Source of the DNA: CBDDBU01 sp965226045
GTDB taxonomy: Bacteria; Pseudomonadota; Alphaproteobacteria; VGEJ01
Direction: 5' to 3'
Length of the DNA stretch: 64,000 nt
NCBI GenBank assembly: GCA_965226045.1
Contig: CBDDBU010000014.1
Span: 20,822-84,821, forward strand
This document shows, one piece after another, positions 8,994-17,281 of this stretch. The notes under the pieces were generated by a model. That model was not told where the DNA came from and did no database searches. It saw nothing but the letters and a program-made list of their open reading frames with translations. The position numbers and the translations under genes are program-made. Numbering within the stretch: position 1 is the stretch's first letter; the number at the start of each line of letters is the position of its first letter.

Positions 8994-9977
8994 GTGAGCG
9001 AAACCACCGTGCTGATCGGTTGGGATGCCGAGCCGGCGATGCGAACGGCGATGGGGGAAGCCCTCGCGGGAGCGGCCATACCGGTTTATCTCCCCGACCT
9101 CGCGCCGGACCAGAGGGGTGGGGCTATCGAGGCTGCCGAGGCCGTGATCTCGTGGCGGCCACGCAAGGAATTCTCCGAGGCTGAGCTGGCGCGACTCGTC
9201 AGCGTCAAGCTCCTGCAGACACTGTCGGCCGGCGTCAACCAACTACCGTTCGATCAAATGCCGCCGGGCTTGCGCATCGCCTGTAACGCCGGCGCCTATG
9301 CAGAGCCGATGGCCGAGCATGCGATGGCGATGGCGCTCGCCGCCGCCAAGGCGTTGATCGACCGCCACCAGAAGCTGCGGCGCATGGAGTGGGACCAGTT
9401 TACGCCGACCAAACAACTGCGCGGCGGGGTGTGCGCGATTCTCGGACTTGGCGGCATCGGCCGGCACATCGTCGGCCTGGCTCGGGCGTTCAGCATGCGT
9501 GTCCACGCCATCAACCGCTCGGGCCAAACCGATGCGCCGGTCGATTTCATCGGCACCCTGGATGACTTGGAGTCGGTGTTGCGCGCGGCCGACGTGATCA
9601 TGGTGACCATCGGGCTCAATCGCGCGACCCTGGGGCTCCTCGATGCCCGGCGACTGGCCTGGACCAAGGACGATGCCATCCTGGTCAACGTCGCGCGCGG
9701 CGATATCATCGATGAGCACGCGCTCTATGCTCACCTCAAGGACCATCCGCGCTTCATCGCCTGTCTCGATGCGTGGTGGATCGAGCCCATTCACCACGAC
9801 GAGTTCCGCCTCGAGACACCGCTCCTGGAACTTGCCAACCTGATCGGCTCACCACACAACTCGGCTCAGGCGCCGGGGGCGCTGATCGAGGGAGCGCGCC
9901 GGGCCGCCGTCAACGTGCGCCGGCTGCTGGACGGTGGCGACCCGCTCTACGTGGTCACGGCGGCCGACCGGCCATAG
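8994..9977 (+). CDS. D-2-hydroxyacid dehydrogenase, copy 1
   Basis: I chose GTG 8994 as start because the longer open frame overlaps the previous gene. The 327-residue product has the NAD-binding motif GLGGIG (about residues 150-155), the substrate Arg in NVARG (about 235), the Glu in DAWWIEP and the catalytic His in SPHN (about 287). It should interconvert a D-2-hydroxy acid and a 2-oxo acid. A second close homologue lies at 20779-21780; the two share unusual features such as DAWW-EP and SPHNS. It ends the first hydroxylase operon; about 105 bases with no visible terminator separate it from the convergent next gene. Confidence 0.85.
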   Translation: MSETTVLIGWDAEPAMRTAMGEALAGAAIPVYLPDLAPDQRGGAIEAAEAVISWRPRKEFSEAELARLVSVKLLQTLSAGVNQLPFDQMPPGLRIACNAGAYAEPMAEHAMAMALAAAKALIDRHQKLRRMEWDQFTPTKQLRGGVCAILGLGGIGRHIVGLARAFSMRVHAINRSGQTDAPVDFIGTLDDLESVLRAADVIMVTIGLNRATLGLLDARRLAWTKDDAILVNVARGDIIDEHALYAHLKDHPRFIACLDAWWIEPIHHDEFRLETPLLELANLIGSPHNSAQAPGALIEGARRAAVNVRRLLDGGDPLYVVTAADRP

Positions 9978-10082
9978 TTCAACGGGCCGTTGCCAAGCGG
10001 TGTCGGTTGGCGCCGGTCGTGGTGCGCATCAGCACGCCGCGATGTCTTTCAGGGTGTTTTGACGCTCATCGCCGCGTCACTT

Positions 10083-10577
10083 CTAGCCAAATGTGGCGAT
10101 TTCGGTTTCGATGCCGAGTTTCTTAAAGGCAGCGACAATGAAATCGATGTCCTCTTGGCTCGAATGGGCGCCGCTGACGCCGATGCCGCCCACCACCTCG
10201 CCGTCGATGATGATCGGATAGCCGCCGCCGAGGAACGTGAAGTCGTCGAGCGCGGCGACGCCCAGTAGCCCTTGTTGGTCGTCCTTGAGCGTTTGGTAGT
10301 AGCCGTGGGTCGGCGATTGGAAGCCGGCCGCGCTGCGGGCCTTGGTGATGGCCAGCCCGACGCTGCGCACATGCGAATTATCGGCGCGCCGAAACGCCTT
10401 CAAGATCCCGCTTTCATCGCAGACGGCGATCACCGTGTTGCGCCCGAGCTTGGCTGATTCGGCCCAGGCCCGGCGAATCAGCTCCTCGGCGAAGGCGATC
10501 GAGATGGTCTTCTTGGCGACCGCGCGTCCGGCGGCGTCCGTTTTGGCGGTGCCCCGCCTGGTCGTCTTGCGTGCCAT
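10083..10577 (-). CDS. GlcG/HbpS-family (DUF336) protein
   Basis: This 164-residue protein is read on the minus strand. Its ATG at 10577 sits behind an excellent AAGGAGGAGAG ribosome site, which rules out the longer open frame. The C-terminal half has the GlcG/HbpS pattern, including GGYPIIIDGEVVGGIGVSGA (about residues 121-140). Family members bind haem or cobalamin or accompany hydroxy-acid oxidation; the biochemical role is poorly known. The N-terminus (MARKTTRRGTAKT) is a basic, probably disordered extension. It is transcribed opposite to its neighbours and diverges from the cupin gene. Confidence 0.75.
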   Translation of the reverse strand: MARKTTRRGTAKTDAAGRAVAKKTISIAFAEELIRRAWAESAKLGRNTVIAVCDESGILKAFRRADNSHVRSVGLAITKARSAAGFQSPTHGYYQTLKDDQQGLLGVAALDDFTFLGGGYPIIIDGEVVGGIGVSGAHSSQEDIDFIVAAFKKLGIETEIATFG

Positions 10578-10676
10578 GCCCTCTCCTCCTTGAACGGCGC
10601 GGCGCCATGGTGCCGACTGCCAGCATCCGGCGCAAGACGGCTTTCGTGGTCTTCGTGGACGGGTTAGACTTGCGTC

Positions 10677-10991
10677 ATGGCGGAGAGCGGCGAGAGCCGG
10701 CCCACGGCACGGCCGACCGTGCAGGTCGACAACGAGCGCACTCGCGTGGCCGAGTGGCGATTCCCGCCCGGCGGGTCCACCGGGTGGCACCGTCACGAGT
10801 ACGATTACGTCGTCGTGCCGATGACTACCGGCACGCTACATATGCAGAGCGCCGATGGCGACGCCGAGGCCAAACTGGTCACGGGCCAAGCTTACGCCCG
10901 CCAGGCCGGGGTCGAGCACGACGTGATCAACAACAACGACTTCGAGTTCGTTTTCGTCGAAATCGAGCTTAAGGCGCACGGGCTCGATTAA
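10677..10991 (+). CDS. Small cupin-domain protein
   Basis: The 104-residue protein is a single cupin barrel. Motif 1 is GSTGWHRHEYDYVVVPMTTG (about residues 33-52) with H38, H40 and a downstream acidic residue. Motif 2 is around AYARQAGVEHDVINNN with the His near residue 80. These are the usual metal ligands. Similar small cupins act as dioxygenases, isomerases or metabolite sensors. It diverges from the GlcG-like gene and precedes the amidohydrolase array by about 120 bases, so it may be the first gene of that transcript or separate from it. Confidence 0.75.
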   Translation: MAESGESRPTARPTVQVDNERTRVAEWRFPPGGSTGWHRHEYDYVVVPMTTGTLHMQSADGDAEAKLVTGQAYARQAGVEHDVINNNDFEFVFVEIELKAHGLD

Positions 10992-11044
10992 CCGCCCTTG
11001 ATGGGCCGGGTGCCGCATGCCGGGCTGCCACCACCCGGGCGTAC

Positions 11045-11073
11045 TTGAGGCGGCGGCGGCGAGGACGTAGTAT
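11045..11073 (+). promoter_or_regulatory. Candidate sigma-70-type promoter of the amidohydrolase array
   Basis: TTGAGG (11045-11050) and TAGTAT (11068-11073) are separated by 17 bases. The ATG of the first amidohydrolase is about 40 bases downstream behind a GGAGGAGGCGAGG ribosome site. This is a pattern match only. Confidence 0.4.
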
Positions 11074-11112
11074 AAGCTAACCGAAAGAAGCGGCGTCGGA
11101 GGAGGCGAGGGT

Positions 11113-12411
11113 ATGGCGAACAAGCTCTTCACCAACGTGATGATCTTCGATGGCGCCGGCAAGAAGCCGTATGCCGGCGAGGCCCTGATCCAAGGCAATC
11201 GCATCAAGACCGTGGCCCACGGCCGCGGCAAGATCGCGCGCGACGGCGCCGAGGTGGTTGATGGCGAGGGCGCGATGCTGATGCCCGGCATGGTCAATTG
11301 CCATAGCCACATCGGTTATCCCGATTCCAAAGGTCTTTGGGACATCGGCGACCTGCCGCCCGAAGAGCATATGCTGAACGCGCGCCTCAACGCGCGTACT
11401 GTGTTCGACCACGGTTTCACGGCGGTGGTCAGCGCGGCCTGCGCCAAGCCTCGGCTCGATATTGTCCTGCGTGACGAGATCAACGCCGGGCGCTCGCCGG
11501 GCCCGCGTATGCGCGCCTCGAGCCCGCAGCTGATTGGCACCGGCGGCAATGGCGACGCGCGCCAGATGCACATGTATCACCAGTCCTTCGAGATGATCTG
11601 CGATGGCCCCGTGGAGATGCGGCGCACTGTGCGCGAGATGATCCGCGAAGGCGTCGATATGATTAAGATATCGAACTCGGGCGATACCATCGGCATGTGG
11701 CCGAGCGGCCGCAGCGGCTATGTGACGATGGCCGAGGACGAGGTCGCGGCCGCCGCCGAGGTCGCGCATTCGCGCGGTAAATGGATGGCGGCCCATGCTC
11801 GGGCGACGGGCTCGATCGAGCTGTGCCTGAGGTACGGCATACAGATCATTCACCACGCGACCTACGCCACGACCAAGCTGCTTGACCAGCTTGAGAGGAA
11901 GAAAGCCAAGCACTGGGTCTGCCCCGCCGTCGGAATTCTCTACGTCTGCGCCTACGAGGCGGAGGAGTGGGGTTTGCTCGGCAACGACCCCATGATGACG
12001 CGGCACGTCCAATCCGAACTCGAAACCGCGCACACCACGATGCAGGCGATGCTTAAGCGCGGCATCCGGGTGCTGCCGTTCGGCGACTACGGCTTCGCCT
12101 TCAACCCGCACGGGGCCGACGCCCGCGAGCTCGAGCACATGGTGAATCTCCTAGGCTTCAAGCCGATTGAGGCATTGGTCGCGGCGACCAAATGGGGTGG
12201 TGAGGCGTTCGCCATGGGCGGCCCGGTTGAACTTGGCGAGGTCAAGGCGGGCTATCTCGCCGACTTGTTGCTGATCGATGGCGATGCGACCAAGGATGTG
12301 ACGCTCCTACAGGACAGGGACAACATCCTGATGGTCATGAAGGACGGCCAATATCACATCGCGCCGAGCGGCCGCCGGTCGGCCGGACGGCGCGCCACCG
12401 CAGCGGAGTAG
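11113..12411 (+). CDS. Metal-dependent amidohydrolase, array copy 1
   Basis: The 432-residue protein is an amidohydrolase-superfamily (imidazolonepropionase/prolidase-like) enzyme. Metal and catalytic candidates are H64 and H66 (NCHSH), K185 (MIKISNSGD), H228 (AAHARA), H247/H248 (IIHHATY) and D325 (FGDYG). These fit hydrolysis of a cyclic amide, imide or dipeptide-like bond in the cytoplasm. It is the most divergent of four tandem paralogues: it has SNSGD where the others have LAISGD. The C-terminus ends in an Arg-rich tail (GRRSAGRRATAAE) shared in style with the other copies. Confidence 0.88.
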   Translation: MANKLFTNVMIFDGAGKKPYAGEALIQGNRIKTVAHGRGKIARDGAEVVDGEGAMLMPGMVNCHSHIGYPDSKGLWDIGDLPPEEHMLNARLNARTVFDHGFTAVVSAACAKPRLDIVLRDEINAGRSPGPRMRASSPQLIGTGGNGDARQMHMYHQSFEMICDGPVEMRRTVREMIREGVDMIKISNSGDTIGMWPSGRSGYVTMAEDEVAAAAEVAHSRGKWMAAHARATGSIELCLRYGIQIIHHATYATTKLLDQLERKKAKHWVCPAVGILYVCAYEAEEWGLLGNDPMMTRHVQSELETAHTTMQAMLKRGIRVLPFGDYGFAFNPHGADARELEHMVNLLGFKPIEALVAATKWGGEAFAMGGPVELGEVKAGYLADLLLIDGDATKDVTLLQDRDNILMVMKDGQYHIAPSGRRSAGRRATAAE

Positions 12412-12473
12412 AGCGGCACAGAATCGCGCCGGAGGCGGACCACGCCTTCGCCGCGACAAATGGGAGGAACCCG

Positions 12474-13766
12474 ATGGCCAACCAACTGTTCACCGACGTT
12501 TCGGTTTTCGATGGCACGGGCAAGAAGCCCTTTTCGGGCGAGGTGTTGGTTCAGGGCAACCGCATCAAGAAGGTCGCCCGCGGCAAGAGCAAGATAGAAC
12601 GCCGTGGCGTCGACGTGATTGATGGCGAGGGCGCCTTCCTGATGCCGGGACTCGTCAACTGCCACAGTCACACCACTTATCTCGACACTTCTAGCCTTGC
12701 GGAAGTTGGCGACATTCCGCCGGAAGAGGCAACGCTGAAGGCGGCGCATAATGCCCGAATCCAACTTGACAACGGCATGACTGCGGTGGTTAGCGCTGCG
12801 GCTGCTAAACCGCGAATGGACATTGTCCTTCGTAATGAAATTAATTCTGGAAGGATTCCTGGTCCGCGTATGAAGGCATGCACACCTCAATTGATCTCCA
12901 CTGGAGGTCCGTGGGATGCGCGACAGATGCATATGCACCATGAATCTTTCGAAATTACGTGTGATGGGCCGATTGAGTTTCGCCGCGCCACGCGTGAGAT
13001 GATCCGTGAAGGTGTTGATATCGTCAAGTTGGCGATCTCAGGTGATAATAGTACTCACCCTCATGCGGCTGAAGATATGACAACGTGGGCCGAGGATGAG
13101 ATAGCAGCAGTGATGGAGGTTGCTCAGTCGCGTGGGGTATGGGCTTGCTCCCATGCGCGGGGCGATGATTCGATTCGTTTGTCGATCAAGTATGGCATTC
13201 AGATAATTCACCACGCCACTTATCCGAGCGAAAAGACTCTTGATTCCTTGGAGAAGCGAAAACATAAGCATTATGTATGTCCCGCATTTGGCGCTATTTA
13301 CACGGCGTTACATGAAGCGTCAGATTGGGGTGTGACTCCTGAGTTTGCTGAGACTGCAGGCTATGCTCGTGAACTTGAGGTTGGTTGCAAGACTATGATG
13401 AAAATGCACAAGCGGGGCATTAAGGTTCTGCCCTATGGCGATTACGGCGTTGCCTGGAATCCGCACGGGACCGACAACCGCGACCTCGAGCACTTCGTCA
13501 ACCTGGTTGGCTTCAGCTCGGCTGAAACCTTGATGATGGCAACCATGTGGGGCGGTGAGGCTTTTGCTTTCGGTGGCACGCCGGAAATGGGCCAAGTCAA
13601 GGAAGGATTCCTCGCCGACCTCCTGTTGGTCGATGGCGATCCGCTCGCCGACATCACTATCATGCAGGACAAGGACAATTTCCTGATGATCATGAAGGAC
13701 GGCGAGTACCACAAGGCGCCGCAGCGGCGGCGCACGGCGCGGCGGCGCGTGGCGGCGGCCGAGTAG
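12474..13766 (+). CDS. Metal-dependent amidohydrolase, array copy 2 (mosaic base composition)
   Basis: The 430-residue paralogue of the previous gene keeps H64-S-H66, the Lys in IVKLAISGD, the His in ACSHARGDDS, HH in IIHHATYP and the Asp in YGDYG. Its ends (about 12474-12660 and 13440-13766) have the GC-rich codon use of the neighbours. The centre (about 12661-13440) is clearly richer in A and T, with many third-position A/T codons such as GAAATTAATTCTGG. That pattern suggests the centre came from a lower-GC relative, or that the ends were overwritten by recombination with sister copies. The tail is Arg-rich (RRRTARRRVAAAE). Confidence 0.88.
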   Translation: MANQLFTDVSVFDGTGKKPFSGEVLVQGNRIKKVARGKSKIERRGVDVIDGEGAFLMPGLVNCHSHTTYLDTSSLAEVGDIPPEEATLKAAHNARIQLDNGMTAVVSAAAAKPRMDIVLRNEINSGRIPGPRMKACTPQLISTGGPWDARQMHMHHESFEITCDGPIEFRRATREMIREGVDIVKLAISGDNSTHPHAAEDMTTWAEDEIAAVMEVAQSRGVWACSHARGDDSIRLSIKYGIQIIHHATYPSEKTLDSLEKRKHKHYVCPAFGAIYTALHEASDWGVTPEFAETAGYARELEVGCKTMMKMHKRGIKVLPYGDYGVAWNPHGTDNRDLEHFVNLVGFSSAETLMMATMWGGEAFAFGGTPEMGQVKEGFLADLLLVDGDPLADITIMQDKDNFLMIMKDGEYHKAPQRRRTARRRVAAAE

Positions 13767-13826
13767 GCCCGGCCCGGCCCGACCGGCGGCAGGCGATCGC
13801 TTCGGTCGGGCGAGGGAGACGGACAG

Positions 13827-15116
13827 ATGGCGAACCAGCTCTTCACCAACGTGTCGATCTTCGACGGCAGCGGCAAGAAGCCGTATTCCGGCGAGGTCCT
13901 GGTCCAGGGTAACCGCATCAAGGAAGTCGCCCGCGGCGGGAAGAAGATTCGGCGCGACGGCGTCAAGGTCGTCGACGGCGAGGGCGCGACCCTGATGCCG
14001 GGGCTCGTCGATTGCCACAGCCACCTGGCCTACACCGATATGCCGACATTGACCGCGATGGGTGACGTGCCGCCCGAGGAGAATATGCTGATCGCGATGC
14101 GCAACGCGAAGGCGGTGCTCGATCATGGCATCACGGCGGCGGTGAGCGCGGCATCGAGCAAGCCCCGCACTGACATCGTGCTGCGCAATGAGATCAACTC
14201 AGGCCGCGTCCCGGGGCCACGTTTCCGGGCCGCCACGCCGCAGTTCGTCTCGACGGGCGGTCCGTGGGATCCGCGGCAAATGCACATGCACCATAATGCC
14301 TTCGAGATTGTCGCGGACGGGCCGATCGAATTCCGCCAAAAAGTGCGTGAGATGATCCGCGAGGGCGTCGATATCGTGAAGCTCGCCATTTCCGGCGATG
14401 GCTTCGCTGATCACGCGCCCGAGGACACGACAACGATCGCCGAGGACGAGATCGCGGCGGCGGCCGAGGTCGCTCACTCCCGCAGCATACGTCTCGCCGC
14501 CCACGCCCGGAGTGATGCCTCGATCCAGGCCAGCATCAAGCACGGGATCACCTTCGTCCATCATGCGACCCATGCGTCCGAGAAGACGCTGGACATGCTG
14601 GAGAAGGCCAAGGACAAACACTATGTGTGCCCGGCGGTCGGCATTATTTACGCGACCCTCAATGAGGCTAGTGACTGGGGCGTCGATCGTGAGTGGGCGT
14701 TGGCGCACCGACTCGACCGCGAACTCGAGATCGGCTGCGAGACGATGATGAAGATGTTCAAGCGCGGTATCAAAGTCATGCCCTACGGCGATTACGGAGT
14801 GGCATGGAACCCGCACGGCACCGACAACCGCGACCTCGAGCACTTCGTCAGCCTGATCGGTTTTACCCCCGCTCAGACATTAATGATGGCAACCAAGTGG
14901 GGTGGCGAGGCCTGGGCCGGCGACGACCCGATCGAGTTCGGCGAGGTCAAGGAAGGCTATCTCGCCGACCTCTTGCTGATGGACGGCGATCCGCTCGCCG
15001 ACATCACGTTGTTCCAGGATCAGGACAACTTCTTGATGATCATGAAGAACGGCGAGTACCACAAGGCGCCCAGGCGTCGTCGCGTGTTGCGGCGGCGTGT
15101 GGCCGCCGCCGAATAG
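13827..15116 (+). CDS. Metal-dependent amidohydrolase, array copy 3
   Basis: The 429-residue paralogue has DCHSHLAY, IVKLAISGD, LAAHARSDAS, FVHHATHA and YGDYG at the metal and catalytic positions. It is closest to copy 4: long stretches are nearly identical at the DNA level, for example around the IVKLAISGD codons and the last 250 bases. This indicates a recent duplication. The ribosome site is GAGGGAGACGG. The C-terminal tail reads RRRRVLRRRVAAAE. It lies 60 bases downstream of copy 2 and belongs to the same transcript. Confidence 0.88.
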   Translation: MANQLFTNVSIFDGSGKKPYSGEVLVQGNRIKEVARGGKKIRRDGVKVVDGEGATLMPGLVDCHSHLAYTDMPTLTAMGDVPPEENMLIAMRNAKAVLDHGITAAVSAASSKPRTDIVLRNEINSGRVPGPRFRAATPQFVSTGGPWDPRQMHMHHNAFEIVADGPIEFRQKVREMIREGVDIVKLAISGDGFADHAPEDTTTIAEDEIAAAAEVAHSRSIRLAAHARSDASIQASIKHGITFVHHATHASEKTLDMLEKAKDKHYVCPAVGIIYATLNEASDWGVDREWALAHRLDRELEIGCETMMKMFKRGIKVMPYGDYGVAWNPHGTDNRDLEHFVSLIGFTPAQTLMMATKWGGEAWAGDDPIEFGEVKEGYLADLLLMDGDPLADITLFQDQDNFLMIMKNGEYHKAPRRRRVLRRRVAAAE

Positions 15117-15191
15117 ACGGGGCGCGGGCGAAAGGCGCTTAAACCGACAGCAGCGGGGCCGTCCGCCCCGTCAACGGAAGGAGACAGAACG

Positions 15192-16481
15192 ATGGCCAAT
15201 CAACTTTTCACGAATGTTTCGATCTTCGACGGCAGCGGCAAGAAGGCATATAGCGGCGAGGTCCTGGTCCAGGGCAACCGCATCAAGAAAATCGCGCGGG
15301 GGGGCAAGAAGATCCCGCGTAATGGCGCCAAGGTCATCGATGGCGACGGCGCTACCCTGATGCCAGGGCTCGTTAACTGCCACGCCCACCTCGCGTACTG
15401 CGATACGGCCACGCTTTTTGCCCTCGGCGATATTCCGCCTGAGGAGAACCAGCTGATCGCGATGCACAATGCGAAGACGGTTTTTGATCACGGCATAATC
15501 GCTTGTGTCAGCGCCGCCTCGAGCAAGCCACGTACCGACATCGTTCTGCGCAACGAAATCGACTCGGGTCGTATTCCGGGTCCGCGTCTGCGCGCCGCCA
15601 CGCCTCAGTTCGTAACCACGGGTGGGCCGTGGGATGCCAATCAGATGCACATGAAGCACGGGTCTTTCGAGATCGTCGCTGATGGACCGATCGAATTTCG
15701 CAAGAAAGTGCGCGAAATGATCCGCGAGGGTGTTGATATCGTGAAGCTCGCCATTTCTGGTGACGCATTCATCGAGCACACGCCGGAGCATTCGCATACC
15801 TACTCCGAGGACGAGATCGCGGCGGCGGTCGAAGTCGCTCATTCCCGCGGCAAGCGCCTCGCGGCACACGCGCGCGCCGACGCGACAATTCAGGCCTGCA
15901 TCAGGCATGGGATCACCTTTATCCATCATGCGGAGCATGCGTCCACCAAGACGTTGGACATGCTGGAGAAGGCCAAGGACAAACACTACGTGTGTCCGGC
16001 GATCGGTATCATCTACGCGACTCTGCATGAGGGTAGCGATTGGGGCGTCGATCACGATTATGCGGTTGCCCACCGCTTCGATAAGACGCTTGAGCTTGCT
16101 GCTGCAACCACAATGAAGATGTTCAAGCGCGGCATCAAAGTCATGCCCTATGGCGATTATGGGTTCGCGTGGAATCCCCAGGGTACGGACAACCGCGACC
16201 TCGAACACTTCGTCAATCTGATCGGCTTCACGCCGGCACAGACCCTGATGATGGCGACCAAGTGGGGTGGCGAAGCGTGGGCCGGTGACGATCCGGTCGA
16301 GATGGGCGAGGTCAAGGAAGGCTATCTCGCCGACCTGCTGTTGATGGACGGCGATCCGCTCGCCGACATCACGCTGTTCCAGGATACGGACAACTTCCTG
16401 ATGATCATGAAGAACGGCGAATACCACAAGGCGCCGCAACGGCGTCGCGCTGCTGGCCGTCAGGTCACCGCCGCCGAGTAA
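15192..16481 (+). CDS. Metal-dependent amidohydrolase, array copy 4
   Basis: The 429-residue last copy of the array keeps the full set of ligands: HAH in NCHAHLAY (where the others have HSH), IVKLAISGD, LAAHARADAT, FIHHAEHA and YGDYG. The change HATHA to HAEHA next to the metal His may alter substrate choice. GAAGGAGA precedes the ATG. The C-terminal tail is RRRAAGRQVTAAE. A perfect 11-bp terminator hairpin follows 21 bases after the stop and ends the array. Confidence 0.88.
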   Translation: MANQLFTNVSIFDGSGKKAYSGEVLVQGNRIKKIARGGKKIPRNGAKVIDGDGATLMPGLVNCHAHLAYCDTATLFALGDIPPEENQLIAMHNAKTVFDHGIIACVSAASSKPRTDIVLRNEIDSGRIPGPRLRAATPQFVTTGGPWDANQMHMKHGSFEIVADGPIEFRKKVREMIREGVDIVKLAISGDAFIEHTPEHSHTYSEDEIAAAVEVAHSRGKRLAAHARADATIQACIRHGITFIHHAEHASTKTLDMLEKAKDKHYVCPAIGIIYATLHEGSDWGVDHDYAVAHRFDKTLELAAATTMKMFKRGIKVMPYGDYGFAWNPQGTDNRDLEHFVNLIGFTPAQTLMMATKWGGEAWAGDDPVEMGEVKEGYLADLLLMDGDPLADITLFQDTDNFLMIMKNGEYHKAPQRRRAAGRQVTAAE

Positions 16482-16502
16482 CACATCGGCGTGTTTATCT
16501 GG

Positions 16503-16535
16503 GGCGCCTCCGCAACCGCGGAGGCGCCTTTCTCT
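16503..16535 (+). terminator. Rho-independent terminator of the amidohydrolase array
   Basis: GGCGCCTCCGC (16503-16513) and GCGGAGGCGCC (16518-16528) form a perfect 11-bp stem with an AACC loop. TTTCTCTT follows. Confidence 0.9.
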
Positions 16536-16570
16536 TATTATACTTCGGGGGACGGCGAGAGGAGCGTTAT

Positions 16571-17122
16571 ATGGCGATGGTGGTGGTGACGGCGGACATC
16601 GACCTGTCGGCGCGCACGGTCTGGGACATGGTCGGTGATTTTGCTGCGATCGCCAAATGGCACCCGCTCGTCGAAAGCTGCTCGATCTCGTTCAAGGACG
16701 CGACTCAACGCCATCTCATCATGGTCGATGGCGCGACGTTCATCGAACAATTCGAGGGCGCCGATTATGGCGCGCGCGCCCACCACTACTCGATTGTCGA
16801 GGGGCCACTACCGGTGGAGGGCTATCGCGGCAGTATGCGCGTGCTAGATCGCCAACGCGGCAAGGCCGCGCGGGTCGAGTGGTCGAGCAAATTCACGGTC
16901 AGCGCCGACGAAGAGGCCGTCGTTGAGCGCATCGCGGCTTTCTACGAGAGTGGCCTCGAGGGCTTGAGATCGCGGCTCGCCGCGGCCGATCGCGCGACGA
17001 AACGAAAGGCCGACAGAAGGGCGGCGCGTGCCGCGAAGGCGAAAAAGCCGGCGGCCAAGTCCGCTCGCACCGGAGAGGCCCCGCCCAAGAAACAGGCCGC
17101 GAGCGGCTACGGGAAGGCCTAG
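16571..17122 (+). CDS. SRPBCC-family protein with Lys/Ala-rich C-terminal tail
   Basis: The 183-residue protein has an N-terminal START-like/polyketide cyclase domain (about residues 1-140, with ARTVWDMVGDFAAIAKWHP near residue 16). These proteins bind small hydrophobic ligands or act on aromatic intermediates. From about residue 140 the chain becomes a low-complexity basic tail rich in Lys, Arg and Ala (for example AKAKKPAAKSART), resembling histone-H1-like tails. Such tails can bind nucleic acid or polyanions; here the purpose is unknown. The gene starts 43 bases after the array terminator behind GAGAGGAGCG. Confidence 0.75.
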   Translation: MAMVVVTADIDLSARTVWDMVGDFAAIAKWHPLVESCSISFKDATQRHLIMVDGATFIEQFEGADYGARAHHYSIVEGPLPVEGYRGSMRVLDRQRGKAARVEWSSKFTVSADEEAVVERIAAFYESGLEGLRSRLAAADRATKRKADRRAARAAKAKKPAAKSARTGEAPPKKQAASGYGKA

Positions 17123-17208
17123 TGCCTTCTTCAGCCTCGTCGGCTCCTGCGACGAGTGGGCGCGGCGAAAGAGCAGGATCAGCGATCAGAATGGCGGGGC
17201 GCGCGCGG

Positions 17209-17240
17209 TTGACAAGCGAGTCGGGCTTCGGCTTCGTTAG
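17209..17240 (+). promoter_or_regulatory. Candidate promoter of the aminotransferase operon
   Basis: A consensus -35 TTGACA (17209-17214) lies in the 160-base gap before the aminotransferase genes. The -10 is poor (CTTCGT at 17 bases or CGTTAG at 20 bases). Nothing else is recognisable in this gap. Confidence 0.3.
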
Positions 17241-17281
17241 GTCGAGGCAGTCCTGACCAAGCACGACAGACCGGAGGCACC

